64,000 nt of DNA from Mnemiopsis leidyi (lineage: Eukaryota; Ctenophora; Tentaculata; Lobata; Bolinopsidae): assembly GCA_000226015.1 (NCBI GenBank), contig JH152644.1:2606-66605 (forward strand), read 5' to 3'. Position numbers and translations under genes: made by a program. How positions within the stretch are numbered: the stretch's first letter is position 1; every line of letters begins with the position of its first letter. The notes beneath the pieces were generated by a model, which ran no database searches, was not told the DNA's origin, and saw only the letters and a list, made by a program, of their open reading frames with translations. Below, piece by piece: positions 20,201-31,318 of this stretch.

Positions 20201-22424
20201 TAGGATATGATGGCGACAAGGACTGGTATGAATAGGGTAAAGACAAAGTAGAAGAGAGGGTACGTGGTCTGCAGACTTATACCACAAGAGTATGTGTACC
20301 TAAAAGGGAATTTTTACTTGAGGAAATTGGGTTATTTTCAATATCTGCAAAGATATTCTAAACCCTGATCATGTGCGATACCAAACTTGAAGCATTTGAT
20401 GATTTGTTGAGATGACGGCCCAAAAACAAAGTAAAACTGAAAAAAAATTCTACCTGCTCCACGTCAGTTTTCCCCAAGTTTTATAACCAGGAATAAAATT
20501 CATGTGTACTGGTGGGAGACAGACTAAGGTACAGACAATCCAGATTCCAGCTATCATCAATACGGCTCGTCGTGTCGTAACTATCTTGTGATAGGTAAAG
20601 GGACGACACACCGCAAGACACCTGCGGGTAACGGATGTCGAATATCGTTGGGATTATCATTTGTCTTGGTTCACATAACAGTTGAGTACAGAAAGCTGGC
20701 CCTTACGCCCCTTAGTTTTACAATTTTACAAATCACGTAAAGACAATAACTGCTTAACATCAAATTCCCAATTATCGTGTAGCTAACAAGTAGGTTAATG
20801 TTGTACTTATTCTCTAAACGGAGCAAGGTACCTGTCCACTGAGGATACAGCTAAGGTAACGGCACTGGCACAAAGAAGGACGTTATCGAGTAGAGCTCGG
20901 ATATCACAAGCTATACCGTTCTCTAGAACCCCCTCCCCTCGCTCGTCCTGCGGGAGTGGGAAGTTTAGACATGGGAATTTGGGTCGGACAGTAAGGGTCA
21001 TAATAATGATAAAGGACAGTTTAAAGTTCAGTTATGGGGATAGGGTGATGATTCTTTCAGTATGCATCAGTCGCAAATCGCAAAGCGTGCCTCCAGCCAG
21101 AAAAGACACATTGTTTTCAGATTCCTCGTAATTTGACGTCTAAATATGCTAGTCTAAATGTAGGTCTAACTTTTTCTAGCTCAAATTTGAAAATTTCAAT
21201 TTGGAGTTTATAATAATAAAGGGTCACGTGATGATTTTTCGGATTCGAAACTATAAAATTTGGATTCCTGGTTAAATTTAACGTTAAAATACTGGTCTAA
21301 CTTTTCTCCTAGCTCAAAGTTGAAAATTCCATTTTGGGGCCTTAAAGGCCCTTTAAAGGCCCTTTAAAGGCCCTTTAAAGGCCTTCGGATCAAATTTTCT
21401 CATAGCCTAAGCCACTGAACGTGATGAAATCTACAATACCTCAAATTTTCATGACTCTCTCACTTTCCGTTTGGACTCCAATTCGTCCCCCGATTTGGAG
21501 AATTTTTGGGGCCTTTTTAAGGGCCTTTAAGACCTTAAAAGGCCCTCAGAGGGGTAGTAGCGAATTTTAACATTCTGTGCCTAATGCACAGAACGTGATG
21601 AAATCTACCTTAAGATTTTCATGTCTCTATCTCTTACCAATTCGTTTGCAAAAAAGCGCCGTGGGGGATGGTCGGGTCGTATACCAAGCTTCATGTTGTC
21701 ACCCCCCCCCCATAGTAATACTAGGGGGTGGCAACTTTTTTTCTTTTTCTTTTTAACCCGGGTTAAAATTGGACGAGAAATTGTTAGAGAATAGTCTCGA
21801 CTCTCGAGGTTTAAAAATTTTGGTTTAAGTGTCTTTTCTGGGGTGGTTGCCACCACCCTAATAATCCAATAATCCCATTACCAATACTGTACCTTTAGTA
21901 TGCTGCTTATTATGATAGGGGCGGAAATGGTGGTTGCGATCAAGTTGTTAACAGCGAGATTTAAGATAAAGTACATCCCCGTTATCCTCAACTTTCTATA
22001 CCTGAAAATCGAAAATGAGATAAGATCATCTCGATGTGAATATCTTCCCCCACATCAGGTAATTAATTTCGCAAAAATCCTCCGTCATCTGAAATATCTG
22101 CCAATGTCTTGGTTCAGCAAACAATTATCGACAATAATGTGTAAAAATGTTAAGGATGAAATAGTAAAATAATATACCACAGAACTTACTTGACAAAATG
22201 TTAAGAATGAAATAGTAAAACAATATACCACAGAACTTACTTGACAAAATGTTAAGGATGAAATAGTAAAATAATATACCACAGAACTTACTTTACAAAA
22301 TGTTAAGGATGAGATAGTAAAAAATATACCACAGAACTTACTTGACAAAAGCGAGAATCATGAGAAAATTCATAATCAATGCCACTGGGATGACGACCGC
22401 TCCGAGGTATACAACCAACACAAA
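14238..22424 (-). CDS. Class A (rhodopsin-like) GPCR with aminergic-type D3.32, nine exons, 5' end not found
   Basis: Exons in transcript order: 22424-22342 TM1 (N1.50 in VALIMNFLMIL); 22001-21893 TM2 (NLAVNNLIATTISAP); 20947-20832 TM3 with C3.25, D3.32 and SVDR; 20621-20454 TM4 (GIWIVC, CLPP); 20299-20170 ECL2 Cys and TM5 (FIPVLVAIISYS, P5.50/Y5.58); 19435-19334 basic ICL3; 18973-18886 TM6 (FAITFLPILV); 15134-15011 TM7 (W7.40, Y7.43, NPLVY) and helix 8 (GLMDRNFRGAY); then Ser-rich tail exons at 14902-14702/14711 and 14411-14238. Phases agree from TM1 to TM7. D3.32 with W7.40 and Y7.43 is the amine-receptor pattern. Departures are N at 2.50 instead of D, DRC for DRY once spliced, and F for W at 6.48. 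The TM7-to-tail join does not fit: phase 2 meets a tail frame needing phase 0. The N-terminal exon is not located. Ligand unknown. Confidence 0.85.
14458..14525. mobile_element. 68 bp MITE relic in GPCR tail intron
   Basis: TA-flanked inverted ends TAGAAAAAGGTATTTTTGGG and the complement of the right end (TAGAAAAAGTGTATTTTCGG), almost nothing between. The same ends appear at 42501-42630, so this is a repeat family and not an isolated hairpin. Confidence 0.6.
15578..16093 (-). CDS. Divergent homeobox protein, copy 1 (intronless)
   Basis: A 171-residue ORF from the ATG at 16093 (MSYLNSYIPRLPDSDSEDS). A longer frame to 16156 exists, but a TATA box about 25 bp before that makes 16156 roughly the cap site. 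The C-terminal 60 residues are a homeodomain in correct register: R5, F8, L16, Y20, W48, F49, Q50, N51, R53 (MWFQNRRAKDR). It ends five residues after RAKDR. Departures include V at the usual L40 and an unusual FLNP turn. The N-terminal half is acidic, then Ser/Gln/Pro-rich, without a hexapeptide or paired box that I can see. It should be a DNA-binding nuclear regulator; I cannot place it in a homeobox class. Same strand as the host GPCR. Confidence 0.85.
   Translation of the reverse strand: MSYLNSYIPRLPDSDSEDSHPYSLPQLCKVPPELEVPELVIPLQDTRTPYIRTMSSVKPCHRTQHYSRGTEHGAPYRLADRDSSPQSGAPWRQVSDQNTPQQTPPKKHWRRKRTVFSTDELAILNRYYEQNKFLNPVLKAEILSLIEVPGTVLVMWFQNRRAKDRANGIVI
16178..16188 (-). promoter_or_regulatory. 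TATA box of homeobox copy 1
   Basis: On the minus strand the sequence reads ggatatataag, 24-32 bp before 16156 and about 90 bp before the chosen ATG. The corresponding bases of copy 2 fall in the assembly gap. Confidence 0.5.
16972..17530 (-). mobile_element. LINE (non-LTR retrotransposon) 3' fragment
   Basis: A minus-strand frame of 130 residues carries the C-terminal signature of LINE reverse-transcriptase ORFs: LDIAHRQHLRSILNIRWP, then FRWRMLGHILR, and ends in KLEDE. Upstream (about 17375-17530) another frame reads FEKVWTKSKISLHMKIKIYE and then ILLYNCNSW, the block that normally precedes it, so one frame change separates the two. The catalytic RT core and endonuclease are absent, so it is a truncated 3' remnant. 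It lies in the spacer of the homeobox inverted repeat. Confidence 0.75.
17989..18099. other. Assembly gap (Ns) in right homeobox arm
   Basis: 111 Ns. In the left arm the corresponding bases (15903-16278) span about 376 bp, so the true gap is probably longer than written unless copy 2 has a deletion. It hides the start codon, N-terminus and promoter of homeobox copy 2. Confidence 0.85.
18100..18423 (+). CDS. Divergent homeobox protein, copy 2 (5' end in gap)
   Basis: The visible part encodes the last ~107 residues, identical to copy 1 except Gly for Asp in QVSGQNTPQQ. Within the 60-codon homeodomain I count four base differences from copy 1, all silent (for example ACC/ACA, GTA/GTG, TTA/CTA, AAC/AAT). 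It is transcribed away from copy 1 and opposite to the host GPCR. The apparent upstream ATG before the gap is an artefact of reading through Ns. Confidence 0.8.
21150..21620. repeat. Degenerate tandem repeats in GPCR intron (between TM2 and TM3 exons)
   Basis: Blocks recur in diverged form: tctaacttttt-ctagctcaaa (about 21170 and 21297) and gaacgtgatgaaatctac (about 21418 and 21591). Between them is a short array of a 12 bp unit ggccctttaaag (about 21340-21385), itself nearly palindromic, with scattered copies near 21520. Confidence 0.6.
22145..22345. repeat. About 52 bp minisatellite, four copies, each with a 5' splice site
   Basis: The unit (attttgtcaagtaagttctg on the minus strand, then tggtatatt and an AT-rich tract) is repeated about four times and abuts the TM1 exon. 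The first copy supplies that exon's real donor (GTCAA|gtaagt), so the following intron carries three further consensus donors. Confidence 0.8.
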
Positions 22425-25400
22425 CTGAAATTTGTATTTATTTATTTTTTCTAACGTGTGAATAAGTTAATTACTGACTTTGAGGATGAAAATTCATGTG
22501 ACGATATCGATTGCTCTAATTAAATAGAGTAGAATATACATCGCGTTTATATTGTTCACCTTTTCTGCTTCTGTATAGGTCTCTTTAGTTGCCATTTCAT
22601 ATCAGTCCCTTGTCAAAATCTTTAATGCGAACTGTTTTTAGTAAAAGCTAACAAGCTAATAAGCATATAGAGATTAAATCCATATTTTATATTATATTGA
22701 ACAGTGGTTAAATCTAAATAACCGGAGCGATAACATACAAAATTGACAAACATTTGCTTTGTTAACACAGCTTTGAAATTCAGGCCAAAACTCTGATATG
22801 AATATACCAGTATACCACCGTAAAACTATATCAGTAGAGCAAGTTTGTTTAATAAAGATAATTGGGACTATTATTTTTAAGAGTCTTAAACTGCATTTTA
22901 AACGAACCCCGAACAAACATTCAAGATAAAGCAAACTGAGCGTTGATATTACATTTGGAATAATCAGTGTTACTAAAACAGATTTATTGACTAATAGCCT
23001 CATTAATGGTGACTCGGGTGATAATTGGACGGTAGGACACGCGGTGTCGATAATTAATTATCATTTACACGTTGTCTATGGCTTGTTATCACCCGGACAC
23101 ATCACAACTGATACGGAGATACAATAAATTGAACCGGAAAAAAGACAAAAACCCAAAAGCAGTAATTGTAATGCTTACGGAAGCTGAACTCCGTAGAGAT
23201 TTATTAGCATGAGTAAAAAAGCGTGGACGACAACTCTGACGACATGACTATTTCCTCTTAGCACCACACTGAACGACGGTCAATGCTCCTCCTTCCTCCG
23301 CAAACCCGGAGTGCCGATAATTTATGCAGACAAGATCCGATGTCACCCGCGTTTGTATACGGACCGAGTATTTCTCGATTCTGTGTATGTGTTGGGATCA
23401 TAAGTTCATAGAAATGCGATACTAAGTGAAAATCTATAAAGGGTGTACTAAGCTTATTTTCTTTGAGTGACTATATAGGTTATTGTTACGATCATAAGGG
23501 AAGCAATAGATGTTTTCATGGGGAAAAAGGGCGATATTCATATTGACGGAGATATTTGTCACTTCGGTTTTGCGTAAATCGAACGAAAATGTTCGAAAAT
23601 CTGAACAGAAAAACGTTCAGCTGAAGAAACTGAGGAAGAATTCATAACAAAGACATGAAAATAGAGCCAGTTTAAAACTCTAGTTGCCAACCGGACAAGA
23701 AACTGCATACAAATTCAGTGCGAGTTCATACACACACACGGACAAGTGCTCTAAATCATTACTGATGAAAGCAGGAATTGCCAAATCATTTACCACATGA
23801 TTTATGCTACATGAAAGCTGGCGAAAATGCGACACTAATGACGCCAAAGAATAATGATAACTGACAGATGAACATAATAAGTATTCAAGTAAAAGCCGGC
23901 ATTAATAAAATAAAAATAGAAAATAAAATAGTAGTACAGTTGGAACTTGTAACTCTCGTGCTACTTGGCGGCTCAAGATCCCATTGATTTAGACAATAAT
24001 TACCAAGCTCATGTGAGACTGACTTTATCTTAATTGTCATAAAGGTAACAAAATTAATTACATAAACGTTGTGTAATTACAGAAAAAGCTATAGTTTTCC
24101 GTGCCCTTTTCCGCAATTAACGACGACTAATTGCACAGAAACAATCATTATATATGCCGACAATGGTTATAGGCTACATGGCACTCAGTAGCGCCGGAAC
24201 AAAAGAGCTGCTCCGCAGAAAATATCCTGAAATAAACGGTTACTTCGGCACGTGTCGAGTAGAGGTGCCCACACTCGTGTTACCTCTGTAAGAGTAGGCG
24301 TGATACACAGCCAGTGCTCCGTTTCTATATTTCATAACTATCATTGTGTTATTAAAGTACATTATAATTATACGTGCTCACTATGAATGTTTCTCTTCCT
24401 GGTCAAATATATCAGATGATCATGGAAGCCAGCCAGTGGTTAAAAGTGATACCATAGAATGCAATGTGGCACAGAAAAATACACAGGGCTATATTTGTAA
24501 GGTATTGGAGAATAGCTGCCTTGAATTCATTAACTAGAGCATTTAAATATTTTCAGGTCTCAGATATAAGTCAGGTTATGACTTCTGTCAACACCATGAA
24601 AAGACCAGATTTGTCAACTTTAGGGCCTGGCGTACAATCAAAGGTACAATCATGAAGGGCGAAAGAATGAAAAAATCAAATGCTTGTCACATTCGTACAG
24701 GATCAGTGTGACTCCCCTGTTTTCTTTATATATAATCAGATATACATACTCTTTTAATGAACATGGGAAATATTGGCAGGAAAGACTATTGTTTGGTCCC
24801 GTGATACAGCTCTGAGCGCGGCTACTGCCATGAAGAGCTGTGGCTATTTTAGTAGTTGTGGCCTGGCAAAGTAAAACAAAAAATATAGTGCCTGGATAAT
24901 ATTCGACCATGCATCCTTAACTGTAACCGTCTAGACAGACCATACAATTAGGTTCTGCTTCAGACATTCCGAGCTTTCAATGATAGTAGTATAATTATTT
25001 CCTTGACATCAAGTGAAGAGGAACGGTCTAGGGAGGGGGTTTATGTTTTTGTCAGGTTGAACATTTTCGCACAAAAAGCAGTTTATTGTGAATTTTGTGA
25101 CTAAAAATGTTATGTTAAGAATAATGATATAAGATATCAAGTTTATGCTATGGAGAAATATCTCAATTATTCTGGAAAGTAGAGAATAAAGTTAAAGAAA
25201 GTGGTACCCCGCCCGCAGTTGTAAAAAGAAAAATAAAGCAGGGCAATAAAAGTAAGTAACTACCGTCAGGAATGGGGAACACAAAATATTCTTTGTACTT
25301 TCTGGCGCACTTAGCTGTTAAAACCTTATAGCTATGGCATAGTTGGCAATTTACGAAGCTTATAACAAAGACTCGAAACAAATAAAACTACGATAAGGTG

Positions 25401-28400
25401 TACTAATTGGTGCAATGTTCTGTTGGACAATTAAAAATCACACCCGCCGCTCGACCAGTTAAACGTCGATCCTAAAAAAGGGCTTCACTATTAAACTCTA
25501 ACAACGTGGTATAATTATAATAAATTAAGATTTTTAGTAAACCTATCTTTGACATACGCAACTTTGGAATTTGAGCATTTCACCGCTGTCCGCTAATTTT
25601 AGTTGGGGACAATGATGCTAAATCCAGTTTCAACGTTAAATGGTTTACGAGAAGATAATTGTACACAGCAGTGCAGCTAACCACAAAAATAAAATGTAAT
25701 TCCGTTTTTTTGGACACATACACATGACAATCGTGGTGGAAATTGACAAACCGAAATGACTAGCGGTATAATTTTAGACCGTAAATTGGACCAACTATGT
25801 TAATATTTAACCAATTTGCCAGAATAATTGGGATTTACCAGCGGTAATAAAAGTGGTATAAGCACTAAAAATATATCGAATGATATATAAATCTTACTTT
25901 TAGTGTAATTAATGTCATCTTTTTGTCTTTATCATCTTCCACGATTGACGAAGACAAATAGATAGATTTTCACTATCTGCCAGATAAATGATAATTTTTA
26001 ATTGATGATAACCGCAAAGATATCAGCGTATGTAAAAAGCGAGCTGATAGAAGTAGGCTATTGCAGAATGGAATGTGTCTTGTCAGAACCCTCAACCCAT
26101 CAATGAATGCAAACACTCATGAGCAGAAAGCTTATACAGAGTGCGTGTTTCTATAGCATCAACCAGGCTGTAATACGGCCTTGGCCCAATCTCAATTTAA
26201 TCTCTAATGAACTAAGGCTTCAGATCAAAATCCTACCGCATAGGCCCAGGACTACAACGCAGACTCTAAACTTAAATGCCAATTTTAATTTTGAAGATGT
26301 TATTTAAAGGAAGCTTTAGGAAAAAACTTACATAATATTGTCGGTACAGCCTGTCACGCTTTTATAATCGAGCTATTAGTCTTGCGGAGTGGACAACTAT
26401 TTGTTTATAGATTATCAGTATCTGGGTCCAGTGGTTCATTGTTTGATGGCCAATAACAACCTAATATTGTGATTGTTAAACATGTGCTCCTTATAGATAT
26501 ATAACATTTATTCATTAACAATTGAATTATAACTCTGGAGAATTATGGATGGATCTAATTCGCCAAGTCACGATCATATTTTGTCACGATTGTTGATCAC
26601 GGAAAAGACTTCATGGCCACTGTTTAAGCCATCCAATTTGAGCTTAGAACTTGGAGGGTCGCAGTTTGCACATCTATGTAGAAAAAGGAAAACATCATAA
26701 TGCCCTCGACTGTTAATTCAAAAGACAAAAACAAACCTTTCCATTCCTTCTGTATCAAATATAGAGTAAAAATCCTGCAATAGTCTAAACCCATAACATA
26801 GCTCACAACACAAGCAGCGGTTCGCTCAACATCTAAATCAATAACTCACATCGCACCGACACAAGGGAAGTACTCGATCGGGGCTATAATGTATAAAGTG
26901 TGAGCAGAAATAACAAAACAAAAGATAGAATACACTGCTGATGTTCCATTCGGGGAACAAAATGGAGATCAAACCAAACTCGGGACTATGAATGCTGAAG
27001 AAAGATAAGAAACGATATTTTCCTGCGTGCAGTAGTATAAGAAGAACTCTAATAGCCATTCTGGCATTCTGTTCTGGACGGCGTGATGTTGTACCGGCAC
27101 CATTTAGCCCGAAAATATCACAACAGTCCAGCCAATTCATAGGTTCTTTACAAACCAATGTTGGCCTCAGCAGTTCATTGAGCCAAACGTAAAACCAGAC
27201 ACGATAAAACCATGCATGATAAAACCATGCACAAACTTATTATTACAAAAAGAGCATGCTAAGTAGACTAATAGTAACTTTAAGAAGCCAAGCTATCCTT
27301 AAGGTAAACATTTTTTGAAAAACCTGCAGCATCTTGTCTTTAGCTTGAGGTTAAAATACTCTTTTGTATTTTGTAAATATCACGAGGCTTTCATTTGAAA
27401 ATAGCATTGAGAAAGAAATGAGCTATTAGCGACACGAGACCTCCTCTTTACTTCGTCATCAAAAGCGGTTTTACGTAAATGTGCTGGTAAGAGGATATCA
27501 TCCTCCATAAAAATTACTCAACACCACTTGTTACTACGACCCGACTTGCACGTGATGAATTATAATGCAGCTAAATGAGCATAAATAACATAGACCTTTG
27601 GTCATCATGTAAGATGTATCAATTAAGGGGGATGACGAAAAGACTTTGAGAGGGATGTCGAAACCTTCCACATAATTTATGTTCTTTATCAACTGTTCAA
27701 AGTTTTAATCTAAATGTAAATTTCAGGCTTTCCTCTGCACTCGACCTAGCCCACAAAGTTTCTTTGTTCATACTTGCCAAGCTAAGTTACATAGACTTTT
27801 AAATTATAAATATGAGTCCCTCTATGTCACTACAGCACGAGATAGATTGCAGTTGTAGGTCAGTATGTTAATTACACCTGTATCTAAACACACATACCTT
27901 CCCCCACCAACCGTATACTTCTTAACCTGATCAGATAAGAGTTACAGCCACTGATTATGACACGGTAGTGAGAGGAAATGAGCAGTGCTGTACGCCGCCG
28001 TATTTTAAGAAACACGGCGGCGTGGAGAGTTCCGAGCTATTCTTAATTTTTGTGCCCTCTACAAGATTTGCGATACCATATATATTCGTCAACTCGAAAT
28101 TCTGGCAATTAATTAGAACGATCTTTGATGTACTTGATAAATCAGATGATCAGTGCTCCCCCAAATGAGCTATCGGCCCTTAATTATTCATCAGCAATTG
28201 CAATGAAATTTCTGATTTCACGCCGTCTCACGCCGCGAAAAATTACCGGCGGCGGCGGCGTAAGAAAATCACACGGCGTGGCGGCATTCGGCGGCAGCGG
28301 ACAACACCGGAAATGAGATAGTTGAACCCAAGAATATACTGTCAAATTTGGGCATGGGCGATTAAGCATGAGTAAAATAGTGATGTTAAGTTGTATGTTA

Positions 28401-31140
28401 CCTAACATACCGATACGTACATTGAAATAGCCAGCTGTCATGTTGGGGGCTAATTAGGACAAGGGGCTTAGAAAGTTTAGGATTTATAGTTTCCACCCTT
28501 CTAAAACTGGAACTGTTGAGTGAGAAATAAACTTCAGGAAACAAATTGTTCGGCTTCATATCCCGAATAGTTTCTCCGTATTAATACTGGGAGAGATCAC
28601 TGAAGAACAAAATATCGCTTCGTAACGACATCTTTTACAGCTTTTATATGACAGACATTGGGGAAAAGAAGTCAGAGAATTTCTATTTAACGGATAAGCA
28701 TTTATCACGTCAAATTTTTGGTGATTCTGATGAGGCCTTGGATGAATATTATTAATATTTTTAGACCGCCAATAAAGCAACAAAATCAATAACTGAAATC
28801 TGAATGCCTTTGTTCTCCCGGGAAGTAATAGTGAACTAATTCGAAATGATAATATGAACAACAATCCCATGTTGAGTATATTGGTGAGCCCTGAAAAATA
28901 AAAGCATGCCACTTAGAAATGTAATTATAACAACCTCACCGCAGCAATAAAAAACTTGTCGCGCTGTCAAGCAACTCTGGAAATTTCACCCCTCAATCAT
29001 CCCTATACTAGAACGTTTACATAAGACTAGATGAAAGAGGTGTCCTGTAAAGTCCAGACGACCCATATTTCAGGTTGAACGAGGTCGGAGGTTTGGGATA
29101 TCTACTTGAACTTAATCTCATCAAATGTGCAAAGTTGGGCCTATGCATTGCATAGTATGCAAGAGTTGAAGAGCGAAAATGCAAGGTTGGGCCTATGCAA
29201 GAATGGAAAATGACAAGCCAACTCGTTTATGTTCATAAATTCGTGCCAGACAGCCGAGAACAATTATCTAAGACTTTCAGAACTTTGTGAATTTCTTACA
29301 TTCCTCTTACACTTGCAAGAGTTTGACGACTACAGTTAGAGGTTGACTGAGCCTTTTGAAGAAGGCCACAGAATTGCCTAACGATTCGGCCCAAAATGTT
29401 GCAAATTGTGAGGTACAATTACCATCCCCATCTTAATCTAGGTATCACCATGAAATTTCTAGAAATAAAATGATATATCTTCAGCATCTGGAGTTTAGAT
29501 TGAATAAAAGCAAAGAAAATTTACTTTTACATCAGCTAGAAAGACTACACACACTCTATCATGTTTTGACACACTAGTCGTGAACCTGAGCAGTTACACC
29601 TCCACAAACCAAATTACAGTGGCTACAAAACGATTTATTAAATACAGAACATCATCTTGGCCACAGAAGAAAACACTGATAACGAGCACAGTGGCACTAG
29701 TGGTAGCACCTGATAGATATCGAAATCGTTACAACTTTCAGCGACAACAATCAAGCATGTGTCTCTCTGACGGTCGGTCGGTGGTCCTGTTAAACACCGC
29801 CGCAACATCGGCTTGACGTGCACTTCTCAGCTCTGTGTGGCGTGAAATTGAGGGAAATTCCATCCAGCCCGGATATCGAACTTTCGGTCTCTTTTCTCAC
29901 TTACTATTTGCGCTATGTGATGAGTTATCGAATTTATCCGGTTGTCATGAATTTTATAATTAGAACCTGACTGAAACATATGCAATTATCTAGGAAAATG
30001 TGTAACTAACACAAAGTTGACATGGCTCTGGGCCATATGTATTTTCCGTTATTACAAAATTGGGTGGAATGAAAATATATGTGCAACAAGAACTGATCTT
30101 ATAAAAAACTGCACAGTATTGAATGTAGTACTTCAACGGTTAATGGTTATGGTTATCAAACACGCGAACAAATCATCATCATCATCATTAACAAGTAAAA
30201 CACCTGGAGACTGTGCCACGCCTGAAAATATCAGCAACATACACTTTTTATGTCGGTATGACTGTATATGATATATATGCATGGCTTGAAATCACAAAAT
30301 AAACTTAATTTCGAGCTATCAATGTCAATGGACACTCAAAAATACGACAAGTTAAGTAGCTCAAACATAGAAAAACCAACCATAAGAAAAACATGGGCAA
30401 TCATAAAAAGCTTAACCAATAACCGGGTCTACTGAAACAGCAACGTTATCATTAAAGTTCTAGACAGAATAATGTCTTGTTTCTCTGATTAATCCAGGAC
30501 AGTCGAACACAAATTTTGGGTATAAGTTTAAGATTCTGATCTATTGATCGACCTCCAGACTCCAATTTGTGGGACTGTCTCAGGAATACGGGGTTATCAA
30601 ACAATTCATTCCAAACATTAAACAGGTTGCTACTCGTTATACAGCAATAATTATACTTAATGTTCTAATCAGCTTAGCAGCGCTAATGGACATGTAGATT
30701 GTAGTGGACACTGCTTTATGGAGAGGTAATCGTCCAATAACCGGGAAAGACAAAAGAGCTAAGCAATTACAAAATACATGCTCTTGTGAACTGACACGCC
30801 GATGTGATATTGCAATGCTTAATTATTAGTTGAAGGAAATGATAATTGCCAATTGATATTCATTATTCTTTTTGCGATGATGGTCTGGTCGTTTGTTTTA
30901 GCTATGAAAGCTCGTTTAAAGACGAGGGCTGCAAAAGCAAAAAGTGGTCCGGACTCCAGAAATTTTACGGCTAATGCCAATAAAGATAACTGGTCGATAC
31001 TCGATGGATGAGCTACAAACCTGTATTTCACATCTTGTGTGGGTAAAGCGAGATGCTTGATATTCGGAGCGGCAAATTCTACCTCAACAGAAGTGAAAAA
31101 CGCCCATGATAACCAGGTTGAATTCTACCAAAAAACTGGC
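22425..31140. other. No recognised gene
   Basis: AT-rich DNA upstream of the GPCR TM1 exon. The receptor's missing first exon and promoter may lie here, but I could not place them. GC-rich short hairpins occur at about 27986-28020 and 28220-28300. No ORF shows family motifs. Confidence 0.4.
27985..28300. repeat. Pair of GCC/CGG-rich hairpin blocks
   Basis: An inverted repeat acgccgccgt / acggcggcgt with a ~12 bp loop at about 27990-28022, and a related block with ggcggcggcggcg and cacggcgtgg at about 28218-28300. They stand out sharply from AT-rich surroundings and may be the two ends of one small element. Confidence 0.4.
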
Positions 31141-31143
31141 AGC

Positions 31144-31318
31144 AGTTTGCAGATAACAACTGTTTGCAGATAACAACTGTTTGCAGATAACAACTGTTTG
31201 CAGATAACAACTGTTTGCAGATAACAACTGTTAGCAGATAACAACTGTTTGCAGATAACAACTGTTTGCAGATAACAACTGTTTGCAGATAACAACTGTT
31301 TGCAGATAACGACTACCA
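31144..31318. repeat. 17 bp minisatellite, about ten copies
   Basis: Unit tttgcagataacaactg, nearly perfect throughout, with one unit changed to ttagcag. The repeat-encoded frames on the minus strand are not genes. Confidence 0.95.

Noticed and set aside
23170-23260. Candidate first exon of the GPCR with gtaagc donor
   Set aside because: The reading frames starting at its ATGs either hit a stop or end in the wrong phase for the TM1 exon.
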